64,000 nucleotides of DNA, taken from positions 24,936 to 88,935 of the forward strand of contig NZ_BCSN01000004.1 in assembly GCF_001570885.1 (NCBI RefSeq). Direction: 5' to 3'. The notes beneath the pieces are model-generated. The model was not told the DNA's origin, made no database searches, and was given only the letters and a program-made list of their open reading frames with translations. The translations under genes and the position numbers were made by a program. Below, piece by piece: positions 18,965 to 29,356 of this stretch. Within the stretch, counting starts at the first letter, position 1. The number at the start of each line of letters is the position of its first letter. This DNA comes from Micrococcus lylae NBRC 15355 (lineage in GTDB: Bacteria; Actinomycetota; Actinomycetes; Actinomycetales; Micrococcaceae).

Positions 18965-19049
18965 GGTTCTTCCTTCACGGGGTGCGGATCGGATGCGGCG
19001 GGTCGTGGCCGAGCCTAGCCGCATTTCTATGCAAGGAATGGAATATGAA

Positions 19050-19085
19050 GACGGCGCCGGCACCTCACGGGGTGACGGCGCCGTC
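19050..19085. terminator. Terminator of ilvC
   Basis: Ten-bp perfect arms GACGGCGCCG and CGGCGCCGTC enclose a loop, itself partly paired (CACCTCA/GGGGTGA), about 47 nt after the ilvC stop. It separates the ilvBNC unit from serA. Confidence 0.75.
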
Positions 19086-19131
19086 GTCGGGGATCAGCCG
19101 GGGCGATCAGAGGGCGGGCGCACCGTCCGGG

Positions 19132-22703
<3,572 letters not shown>

Positions 22704-22741
22704 GAATGCTCACCTCGGTGGACGGAGGGTGGTGGAACTCT

Positions 22742-22843
22742 GGGTCCATCCGCGGACCCGCCGACCTGGTGGGGCCGGGGGTCCTCCGCGGCCGGCCCTG
22801 TGGTGGGGGACGGACGCGACGGGTGGTCTCCTGGGTCACACTA
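22742..22843 (-). promoter_or_regulatory. ilvB promoter and structured leader
   Basis: On the minus strand, TAGTGT (22838-22843) is a -10 candidate giving a leader of about 128 nt before ilvB. The leader contains two stem-loops: GGGCCGG/CCGGCCC (22772-22798) and GGGTCC/GGACCC (22742-22759). No run of Leu, Val or Ile codons is present in short frames, so classical peptide attenuation is not supported. A regulatory function for the stems is inference. Confidence 0.45.
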
Positions 22844-22887
22844 TCCGCGCAGCGCGGCGACCCCGGCCATGTGTCCGCGGGGACGTC

Positions 22888-24192
22888 TCACCATGCGGGA
22901 TCCATGACCGGATCGTGAACAGCGCGGCCGTCGAGGTCCGTGACGAGCACCTGTGCGCGGACACCCGGGCGCAGCCTGCCGAGATCGAGGCCGAGCGCGT
23001 CGGCGGGCACCGCGGTGACGGCACGCAGCGCCTGTTCCAAGCCGATCCCGGCGGCCACGGCGTGCTCGACGGAGCCTGCCAGGGTGACCGTCGAGCCGGC
23101 GATCGCCCCGGGCTCCCGGCCCTCGCCATGTATCCGGGCGACACCGCCGGCGACCGTCACCGCGAGGGGCCCGAGCCGGTAGTCGCCGTCCGCGCAGCAG
23201 GCGGCCGCCATCGCGTCGGAGACCATCGCCCACCGACGGCCCGCCTCGGCGGCGGTGCGGCGCAGCACGGCCGGATGCAGGTGCACGCCGTCGGCGATCG
23301 TCTCGATCGTCACCAGCCCGGCCCGGGCACCCTCCAGGAGCGCGAGGACGGGACCGGGGTCCCGGTGGGTCGGTCGGCGGCAGCCGTTGTACAGGTGCGT
23401 CGCCACGGTGGCCCCCGCCTCGATGGCCTCCAGCGTGGTCCCGTAGTCGGCGGCGGTGTGTCCGACCCCGACGACGGCCCCCGCCTCCGCCAGCCGCCGC
23501 ACCGCGTCGAGGCCGCCGGGCAGCTCGGGCGCCAGTGTCACCATCAGCGGCGCCCCGTCGGCGGCGGCGAGCAGCCGGTCCACGTCGGCCGGTGTCGGAG
23601 CGCAGAGCGCCGCGGGGTCGTGTGCGCCGCGGTGGTCCGGGGCGAGCCACGGCCCCTCGAGATGGAGCCCGGCCAGCACCCCCTCGGCCACGAGCGGGGC
23701 CAGGGCACGGACCTGGCGCTCCACCACGGGCACCGGCTCGCTCACGAGCGAGGCCACGACGTGCGCCGTGCCGTGGGCCCGCAGCGTCGCCGCGGCGTGG
23801 CGGGCCGCCTCCGGCCCCTCAGAGAAGGACGCACCCCCGGCGCCGTGGCAGTGGATGTCCACCGGCGCCGGTGCGAGGACCACGTCGCCGAGATCGTGGA
23901 CCGGCGCCCCCGCCAGGCGTGCGGCGAGCGCCCTGCCTGCGCTCGGCTCGCCCGCGGCCGCAGGGCCCTCCCCCGGGCCGTCGACGACGGTCGACGCGGA
24001 GCGTGCCGGCGGCAGACCCGGACCGGACCACACGGCCAGGACGCGGTCGCCGTCCAGGGCGAGGCGGCCGTCGTCGTGCATCACGTCCCCGTCATGGACG
24101 TGCGCGGCGCGCAGGATGCAGGGGCCCGCGCCCGGCACACGCCGACCGCCCCCGGCGTCAGGCACGGGGGCGGTCGGCGGCGTCGGCGTCAT
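22888..24192 (-). CDS. nagA: N-acetylglucosamine-6-phosphate deacetylase
   Basis: Amidohydrolase that removes the acetyl group of GlcNAc-6-P during recycling of cell-wall amino sugars. 434 residues, slightly long because of a Pro/Gly-rich N-terminus and an inserted low-complexity segment near residues 70-95. Motifs: DIHCHGAGG metal site, GLHLEGPW with the metal glutamate, GVGHTAADY, ATHLYNG, and VSDAM with the catalytic aspartate. It lies 27 bp after ilvD on the same strand, so it may be read from the ilvD promoter. No nagB or sugar transporter is adjacent, and the sandwich between ilvD and ilvB is unusual. Confidence 0.88.
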   Translation of the reverse strand: MTPTPPTAPVPDAGGGRRVPGAGPCILRAAHVHDGDVMHDDGRLALDGDRVLAVWSGPGLPPARSASTVVDGPGEGPAAAGEPSAGRALAARLAGAPVHDLGDVVLAPAPVDIHCHGAGGASFSEGPEAARHAAATLRAHGTAHVVASLVSEPVPVVERQVRALAPLVAEGVLAGLHLEGPWLAPDHRGAHDPAALCAPTPADVDRLLAAADGAPLMVTLAPELPGGLDAVRRLAEAGAVVGVGHTAADYGTTLEAIEAGATVATHLYNGCRRPTHRDPGPVLALLEGARAGLVTIETIADGVHLHPAVLRRTAAEAGRRWAMVSDAMAAACCADGDYRLGPLAVTVAGGVARIHGEGREPGAIAGSTVTLAGSVEHAVAAGIGLEQALRAVTAVPADALGLDLGRLRPGVRAQVLVTDLDGRAVHDPVMDPAW

Positions 24193-24219
24193 GGCCTCGA
24201 GGACCTGGGGACCCGGGCC

Positions 24220-25953
24220 TCAGCCCAGGTAGGCGCCCTCGGCGGCCGAGTGGACGAGCTTGGCGTACTTGCCGAGCACGCCGGTGGTGAACTTCGGCTG
24301 CACCGGCTCCCAGGACTCGCGGCGGGCGGCCAGCTCGGCCTCGTCCACGAGCAGGTCCATGGAGCGGCCGGCGATGTCCACGCGGATGCGGTCGCCGTCC
24401 TGCACCAGGCCGATCGGACCGCCCTCGGCGGCCTCCGGGGCGATGTGGCCGATGCACAGGCCCGTGGTGCCGCCGGAGAAGCGACCGTCGGTGATGAGCA
24501 GGACGTCCTTGCCCAGGCCGGCACCCTTGATCGCGCCGGTGATCGCGAGCATCTCGCGCATGCCCGGGCCGCCCTTCGGCCCCTCGTAGCGGATGACCAC
24601 GACGTCGCCGGCGGTGATGGTGCCGTCCTCGAGGGCGTCCATGGCGGCGCGCTCGCGGTCGAAGACGCGGGCGGTGCCCTCGAAGATGTCGGCGTCGAAG
24701 CCGGCGGACTTCACGACGGCGCCCTCGGGAGCGAGCGAGCCGTGGAGGATCGCGATGCCGCCGTTGGGGTGCATCGCGTCGTCCATGGTGCGGATGACCT
24801 TGCCGTCCACCGGGTCGGGGTCGAGCGCGGCCAGGTTCTCGGCGAGGGTCTTGCCGGTGACGGTGAGGGTGTCCCCGTGCAGCAGGCCCTCGTCCAGCAG
24901 GGCCTTCATGACCACCGGGACGCCGCCGATGCGGTCCACGTCCGTCATGACGTACTGGCCGAACGGCTTGAGGTCTGCGATGTGCGGGGTGCGGTCGGCG
25001 ATGCGGTTGAAGTCGGACAGCTGCAGGTCCACGCCCGCCTCCCGGGCGATGGCGAGCAGGTGCAGCACGGCGTTGGTGGACCCGCCGAACGCCATGGTCA
25101 CGGCGATCGCGTTCTCGAACGCGGGCTTGGTCATGATGTCCCGGGCCGTGATGCCCTGGCGGAGCATGGTCACCACGGCCTCGCCCGAGCGGCGTGCGAA
25201 GGCGTCGCGGCGGCGGTCCGCGGACGGGGCGGCGGCGGAACCGGGCAGGGACATGCCGAGCGCCTCGCCGATGGAGGCCATGGTGTTGGCGGTGTACATG
25301 CCGCCGCAGGCGCCTTCGCCCGGCACGATGGACTTCTCGATGCGGAGCAGGTCCTCCTCGGACATGAGGCCGCGGGCGCAGGCACCGACCGCCTCGAAGG
25401 CGTCGATGATGGTGACCTGCTTCTCGGTGCCGTCGGTCAGGCGGGCCACGCCCGGCATGGTCGATCCGGCGTAGACGAACACGGAGGCCAGGTCCAGGCG
25501 GGCGGCGGCCATGAGCATGCCCGGCAACGACTTGTCGCAGCCGGCGAGCAGGACGGAGCCGTCCAGGCGCTCGGCCATCATCACGGTCTCCACCGAGTCG
25601 GCGATCACCTCACGGGAGACGAGGGAGAAGTGCATGCCCTCGTGGCCCATGGAGATGCCGTCCGAGACGGACACGGTGCCGAACTCCAGCGGGAAGCCGC
25701 CGGCGGCATGGACGCCGTCCTTGGAGGCCTGGGCGAGGCGGTCCAGGGAGAGGTTGCACGGGGTGATCTCGTTCCAGGACGAGGCGATGCCGATCTGCGG
25801 CTTATCGAAGTCCTCGTCCCCCATGCCGACCGCGCGGAGCATGCCGCGGGCGGCGGTGCGCTCCTTGCCGTCGGTGACGTCGCGGGAGCGAGGCCTGGCG
25901 TCGACCTCCGCCGACCCTGCAGTGCTGTCCTGAGCCTTCGAGGTGGTGTCCAT
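24220..25953 (-). CDS. ilvD: Dihydroxy-acid dehydratase
   Basis: Fe-S enzyme that dehydrates the dihydroxy acids to 2-keto acids, the third common step of Val and Ile synthesis. 577 residues from MDTTSKAQD. Cysteine motifs: [11 protein letters not shown] and the [14 protein letters not shown] block. The C-terminal half shows [28 protein letters not shown] and [19 protein letters not shown] stands 6 nt before the ATG with no ribosome-binding site, so the start is leaderless; a longer frame upstream crosses this promoter and is rejected. It is separated from ilvBNC only by nagA. Confidence 0.95.
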   Translation of the reverse strand: MDTTSKAQDSTAGSAEVDARPRSRDVTDGKERTAARGMLRAVGMGDEDFDKPQIGIASSWNEITPCNLSLDRLAQASKDGVHAAGGFPLEFGTVSVSDGISMGHEGMHFSLVSREVIADSVETVMMAERLDGSVLLAGCDKSLPGMLMAAARLDLASVFVYAGSTMPGVARLTDGTEKQVTIIDAFEAVGACARGLMSEEDLLRIEKSIVPGEGACGGMYTANTMASIGEALGMSLPGSAAAPSADRRRDAFARRSGEAVVTMLRQGITARDIMTKPAFENAIAVTMAFGGSTNAVLHLLAIAREAGVDLQLSDFNRIADRTPHIADLKPFGQYVMTDVDRIGGVPVVMKALLDEGLLHGDTLTVTGKTLAENLAALDPDPVDGKVIRTMDDAMHPNGGIAILHGSLAPEGAVVKSAGFDADIFEGTARVFDRERAAMDALEDGTITAGDVVVIRYEGPKGGPGMREMLAITGAIKGAGLGKDVLLITDGRFSGGTTGLCIGHIAPEAAEGGPIGLVQDGDRIRVDIAGRSMDLLVDEAELAARRESWEPVQPKFTTGVLGKYAKLVHSAAEGAYLG

Positions 25954-26071
25954 GCGCACATCATAGGGACGGCGTGCGGCAGTGAGACGGTCGCGTCCGC
26001 CAGATGACATGCAATCGGATCGTGACCTGTCACGGCACTGCCCCGCCGACGGCCTCACGTACGTTGGAGAC

Positions 26072-26536
26072 ATGGACTCGCTCACCCTCCAACGACGACT
26101 GCGCGGCGTGTTCGACGCTCGGGTCTTCAACCACGGCGACTACAACCTCGTCTACGGCCAGACCTCCGGCACGGCCACGCCGTACGTGATCGGCTACCGG
26201 CGCGCCCCGCAGGAGCTCGTGCTGTGCCCGGTCGATCCGTCACGCCCGGTGGTGGAGGACGATGCGGACCCGAGCGAGGTCTCCACGGTCTCCCTGGGGA
26301 ACGTGGCCACCGTCGCGGACACGGGCAGCGGCTATCAGCTGGAGACGGTGACGGGCTTCCGCACCTGGTTCGAGGTCTCCCCCCGCTGCCGCGTGCACGT
26401 GGGTGACCTCTCCGAGACCGGCGTGGCCGAGCTGGACCAGTCCGACGACGCCGCGGACTTCCACGAGTTCATGTCCGGATTCATGGACGAGCTCGACGGT
26501 CTCTACGCCGATGTGGACATTCGCAAGAAGGCCTGA
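26072..26536 (+). CDS. Conserved-looking small protein of unknown function
   Basis: 154 residues that I do not recognise. No signal peptide or membrane segment; acidic ([28 protein letters not shown]), with alternating beta-like stretches such as NLVYGQTSG and [18 protein letters not shown]. The start is fixed by TACGTT 6 nt before the ATG, matching the leaderless pattern; a GGAGA inside that spacer could also serve as a ribosome-binding site. It is divergent from ilvD, and the tRNA-Lys gene begins 59 bp after its stop. Codon use is like its neighbours, so it is likely real. Confidence 0.65.
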   Translation: MDSLTLQRRLRGVFDARVFNHGDYNLVYGQTSGTATPYVIGYRRAPQELVLCPVDPSRPVVEDDADPSEVSTVSLGNVATVADTGSGYQLETVTGFRTWFEVSPRCRVHVGDLSETGVAELDQSDDAADFHEFMSGFMDELDGLYADVDIRKKA

Positions 26537-26595
26537 TAGAGTCTTCTCTCGTTGCAACGGAGCGAGTCCGAAAGGAACGGTCCGGAGCATGGCCT

Positions 26596-26668
26596 GCGCC
26601 TCTAGCTCAATTGGCAGAGCATCAGACTCTTAATCTGCAGGTTCCGGGTTCAAGTCCCGGGGGGCGCA
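26596..26668 (+). tRNA. tRNA-Lys(CTT), CCA not encoded
   Basis: 73-nt cloverleaf: GCGCCTC/GGGGCGC acceptor with one G-T pair, anticodon loop CTCTTAA (anticodon CTT), T-arm CCGGG-TTCAAGT-CCCGG, discriminator A. The next bases are CAC, not CCA. A TAGAGT -10-like box lies at 26537-26542, directly after the stop of the preceding gene. Confidence 0.95.
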
Positions 26669-26675
26669 CACACCA

Positions 26676-26709
26676 GAAGGGCCCGTCACCGCGAGGTGAC
26701 GGGCCCTTC
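26676..26709 (+). terminator. Terminator of tRNA-Lys
   Basis: Perfect 15-bp stem, GAAGGGCCCGTCACC against GGTGACGGGCCCTTC with a GCGA loop, 7 nt after the tRNA. Confidence 0.85.
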
Positions 26710-26800
26710 GTCGTCCCGGGCGCCCGCACCGCGATCGGTGGTGTGAGAAACGCCTCATCCTCCCGGGGCGGGCGCGGACCGCATGTGTCAGAGTGGAGCC

Positions 26801-27280
26801 ATGACCACCGAGAACACCCGCCTTGCCGTCGGGGACACCGCACCCGACTTCACCCTCCAGGACCAGGACGGCCGCCCCGTCTCCCTGCACGACCATGCCG
26901 GCAAGAACGTCATCGTCTACTTCTATCCGGCCGCCTCCACTCCGGGCTGCACCAAGCAGGCCTGCGACTTCCGCGACTCCCTCGCCTCCCTCAAGGCCGC
27001 CGGCTACGTGGTGCTCGGCATCTCCCCGGACCCGATCGGCAAGATCATCCGCTTCGCCCAGAAGGAGGGCCTGACCTTCCCCCTGCTGTCCGACGAGGAC
27101 CATGCGGTGGCCGAGGCCTACGGCGCCTGGGGCGAGAAGAAGAACTACGGCAGGACCTACGAGGGCCTGATCCGCTCCACGATCGTGGTGGACCCGGCCG
27201 GCAAGGTCAGCCTCGCGCAGTACAACGTGAAGGCCACCGGCCACGTGGAGCGCCTGCGCAGGGCCCTCGGGGTCGACTGA
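26801..27280 (+). CDS. bcp: Thiol peroxidase of the BCP/PrxQ family
   Basis: Reduces hydrogen peroxide and organic hydroperoxides in the cytosol, using thioredoxin. 159 residues. The peroxidatic cysteine is C50 in STPGC, and the resolving cysteine C55 gives the CX4C arrangement of atypical 2-Cys PrxQ. APDFTLQDQDG and the KKNYGRTYEGLIRSTIVVD strand pair are also typical. The start is at MTTENT with GTGGAGCC before it; an upstream frame is not needed. Monocistronic between two tRNA genes. Confidence 0.92.
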   Translation: MTTENTRLAVGDTAPDFTLQDQDGRPVSLHDHAGKNVIVYFYPAASTPGCTKQACDFRDSLASLKAAGYVVLGISPDPIGKIIRFAQKEGLTFPLLSDEDHAVAEAYGAWGEKKNYGRTYEGLIRSTIVVDPAGKVSLAQYNVKATGHVERLRRALGVD

Positions 27281-27344
27281 TCCGCCCCGGTCCGGGCCGA
27301 TACACTGGGCACCCTGACCGGGCCGTCCAGCGCGGCCCGTCCGC

Positions 27345-27426
27345 GCGGGCGTGGCGGAACTGGCAGACGCGCTGGATTTAGGTTCCAGTGTCCTACGACG
27401 TGGGGGTTCGAGTCCCCCCGCCCGCA
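27345..27426 (+). tRNA. tRNA-Leu(TAG)
   Basis: 82-nt class II tRNA: GCGGGCG/CGCCCGC acceptor, anticodon stem CTGGA/TCCAG with loop TTTAGGT (anticodon TAG), a variable arm, T-arm GGGGG-TTCGAGT-CCCCC, discriminator A. The following bases are CTC, so CCA is not encoded. TACACT at 27301-27306 is the likely -10 box. Its 3' end forms one boundary of the island that follows. Confidence 0.95.
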
Positions 27427-27429
27427 CTC
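27402..27429 (+). repeat. attL-like site, tRNA-Leu 3' end
   Basis: T-arm and acceptor of tRNA-Leu plus three following bases (CTC). It shares GGGGTTCGAG and then CCCCCGCCCGCACTC with the copy about 1.83 kb downstream. Confidence 0.55.
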
Positions 27430-27768
27430 ATTCAGCCGCAGAATCATGCGGTTGCGCGCGGCACCTGTCCCCATTGGGCCGTCCTCGAAGCCGCCCAGCA
27501 CGACACCGACCGCGCCGCCCAGGCGCTCCTGTCCGCCGTGCCGTTGCCCCAGTCCGTTGCTTTCCTGACTCGAGTTCGCCGTGGCACTGGCACCGCTGAT
27601 GACCTTCGGTGTGGTCGCACCCCGCCGTGCCACGAACAGGACCCCCTCCTGTCTTGGTCGGCCAGATCTGTGATGAGGTCACGGATGACCGCGATGGCCC
27701 GGCCCGGGAGGGGGTGCGGGCCCGCTGTGCTGGTGGGGACGGGGCGTGGCCGCGCCTACGATGGGCAC

Positions 27769-28479
27769 ATGAAGCGTCCGGTCTTGCTTGTCCTGCTCGT
27801 CCTCATCACCGTGGCGGCTGTCGTGGCTGTGTGGTGGTCCGGTCGTCAGCCGGCGCCGGAGGGCGCCGTCAACGACGTGAAACCGTTTCAGTACCAGGCG
27901 GACACCCGGCCCACGGTCGAGGTCTACGGTGACTCCATCAGCCAGGGTGACTCCAGCAACTTCTCCTCTGGCAACACGGGCCCCACCTCATGGGTCAGCC
28001 ACCTGGGCGGGCCTGACGGGCTGCGCTTCGTCGGCGGTTATGCGCGTCCGGGCATGAAGATGACCGAGGCGGCGTCGGAGGCGTCCAACATCGTGGTCCC
28101 GCAGCAGACGGCGTCCACCGTGGTGGTGGAACTCGGCACGAACGACATCAACACTGGCGGCGAGTGGAGCGATTTCGCTGAAGCGCTGGAGGACTTCACC
28201 AGCCACCTCGATGTGGAGCCGTCCGGCATTGTTGTGGTCGGTGTCGGGCCGATCGACCGGCTGGATCCCGACGCCATCGCCGCCTGGAACGAGCGGACGC
28301 AGGATTTGGCGGACGAGAAGGGCTGGCTCTACGTATGGCCGTTCAGTGATCTGACGGACGCGGACGGCTACTGGGTGCCGGAATACACCGAGGACGGCCT
28401 GCACCCGAACAAGAGCGGCGCGCAAGTGCTAGGAGCCAATATGGCTGAGGAGGTGCGCGCCGCCCTGGCCGAGCGGTGA
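27769..28479 (+). CDS. Membrane-anchored SGNH/GDSL-family hydrolase
   Basis: 236 residues. The N-terminal segment VLLVLLVLITVAAVVAVWW after MKRP is an uncleaved anchor or signal peptide, placing the enzyme outside the membrane. Catalytic blocks are all present: YGDSISQGD (nucleophile Ser), a Gly in the second block, LGTNDI (block III Asn) and DGLHPN (Asp and His). It is therefore an intact esterase, lipase or acetylesterase; the substrate could be an acetylated wall glycan, which is inference. TACGAT stands 6 nt before the ATG, so it is leaderless and expressed like core genes. It lies inside the tRNA-Leu island and was probably acquired. Confidence 0.8.
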   Translation: MKRPVLLVLLVLITVAAVVAVWWSGRQPAPEGAVNDVKPFQYQADTRPTVEVYGDSISQGDSSNFSSGNTGPTSWVSHLGGPDGLRFVGGYARPGMKMTEAASEASNIVVPQQTASTVVVELGTNDINTGGEWSDFAEALEDFTSHLDVEPSGIVVVGVGPIDRLDPDAIAAWNERTQDLADEKGWLYVWPFSDLTDADGYWVPEYTEDGLHPNKSGAQVLGANMAEEVRAALAER

Positions 28480-28480
28480 A

Positions 28481-28611
28481 TCACGGCAGGATCGGAACGC
28501 ACTGCTTACTGGCGGCGCGGATCGCCGCGATGTCAATCCACCGCGTGGTGCCGCCCGCGCCGGCGCGCCCGATGGCCGAGAAGACAACGCCGTCCGTACT
28601 CGTTCCGAGAG
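28481..28611 (-). pseudogene. Truncated 3' coding fragment, unknown protein
   Basis: About 42 codons of normal-looking coding sequence (TDGVVFSAIGRAG, TTRWIDIAAIRAA) end in CVPILP and a stop immediately next to the hydrolase stop. Reading backwards, the frame runs into the edge of the IS3 remnant and has no start. It is probably the tail of a gene broken by the insertion; the family is not recognised. Low confidence because it is short. Confidence 0.35.
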
Positions 28612-29065
28612 GTGACCGGCAGGGCCTCAGCCCGCGAGGCTCACGGCCGGGTTCATGATGGTCTCGTACTCGAGGGGCGTCAGCCGAACCAGACGGAACT
28701 GCCGGCGCCCAGGGTGGTACTTAGGCTCGATCCACGTGACGATCGCGATCCGCAGCTCCTGGCCGGCCTTCCACCTCTTGCGATCCAGAACGTTCTTCTG
28801 ACAGCAGTGCGAAGAACCATTCCATGGCCTCGTTGACACCGGCAGCACCGGCCTCGCCCATCGAACCCGTCAGCTGGTGGCGGTTCAGCGAATGCACAAA
28901 GGTCCTGGACCGAAGGTCTCACCGGCGATCTGGGCCAGGGTCACGCCGTCGTCGCCGGCGCGGGCGACGCACACGACAGCGTCGCGGAACTCTTGGGGGT
29001 ACGGAGCGAGCACAGGACCATCCGTCCAGGCTGCCCTGCGGGCAAGCCAGATCAGATGTCACCTC
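28609..29065 (-). mobile_element. IS3-family insertion sequence remnant
   Basis: About 450 bp bounded by an 8-bp inverted repeat, GAGGTGAC at 28609-28616 and GTCACCTC at 29058-29065. It encloses joined fragments of an IS3-type OrfA start and OrfB end. A complete IS3 element is about 1.2-1.5 kb, so roughly two thirds is deleted. It cannot transpose by itself. Confidence 0.65.
28627..29013 (-). pseudogene. IS3-family transposase, internal deletion plus frameshift
   Basis: From a GTG the frame reads APYPQEFRDAVVCVARAG and VTLAQIAGETFG, the helix-turn-helix region of IS3 OrfA. It then jumps, in another frame, to VHSLNRHQLTGSMGEAGAAG and EAMEWFFALL, the OrfB region near the last catalytic motif. 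One extra T then shifts it again to QKNVLDRKRW, TWIEPKYHPGRRQFRLVR and LTPLEYETIMNPAVSLA before the stop. IS3 relatives end in TWIERTYHRRRRQ and TPxEYETIM. The DDE core is deleted, so no active product is possible. Confidence 0.7.
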
Positions 29066-29233
29066 ACCGTGCATCAGCTGCGCCGGCACGGCTGACCCCA
29101 GAGGACACGCGGCGTCGTTGCGGCACCTTTCGCGTAGTCTGGTGTCGTGTCCGCCGCCCTCTGGTGGCGCTCACATTCGGCTTGCTGGTGCGCCTGACGG
29201 CGGATTCGCGGGCCCCACCATGGGGGCGGCGCT

Positions 29234-29259
29234 GGGGTTCGAGGCCCCCGCCCGCACTC
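29234..29259 (+). repeat. attR-like imperfect copy of the tRNA-Leu 3' end
   Basis: GGGGTTCGAG, one changed base, then CCCCCGCCCGCACTC. Against the tRNA end there is one substitution and one missing C. Upstream of it there is no tRNA-like sequence, so it is not a second tRNA gene. The sequence to its right (GTCACGACGACGG) would follow the tRNA directly in an unoccupied site. Confidence 0.55.
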
Positions 29260-29356
29260 GTCACGACGACGGCCGCGTCCGTCCGGAGGACACCGCACCA
29301 GGGTGCCCCGCCACAGGGACGGCGCCCAGACCGAACGACACCGAGGGAGGCCTGCC

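Larger units (their letters stand above)
27402..29259 (+). mobile_element. Small degraded genomic island at tRNA-Leu
   Basis: DNA between the 3' end of tRNA-Leu and an imperfect copy of that end. It is visibly lower in G+C than its surroundings, with codons such as TAT, ATT and GTT more frequent. It holds a membrane-anchored SGNH hydrolase, a truncated coding fragment and an IS3-family remnant. No integrase survives. The layout is that of an element integrated at a tRNA 3' end and then reduced. The 340 bp from 27427 to the hydrolase start, and the roughly 170 bp after the IS remnant, show no gene that I can support. Confidence 0.6.

Noticed and set aside
22704..22839. Leader peptide for ilvB attenuation (GTG at 22839)
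   Set aside because: Its codons are Thr, Arg and Pro with no Leu/Val/Ile cluster, and the frame runs on into ilvB antifold sequence.
29100..29233. Short frame after a TAGTCT box (GTG at about 29148) as a small gene
   Set aside because: Only about 16 codons rich in Trp, Ser and Cys before a stop, no ribosome-binding site and no conservation that I can recognise.
27402..29259. Integrase or excisionase gene in the island
   Set aside because: All frames between the repeats were read. Apart from the hydrolase, the IS3 fragments and one tail fragment, nothing resembles a tyrosine or serine recombinase.
29064..29264. Minus-strand 66-codon frame across the att-like copy
   Set aside because: Arg/Gly-rich, and the part over the repeat is merely the complement of tRNA 3' sequence.
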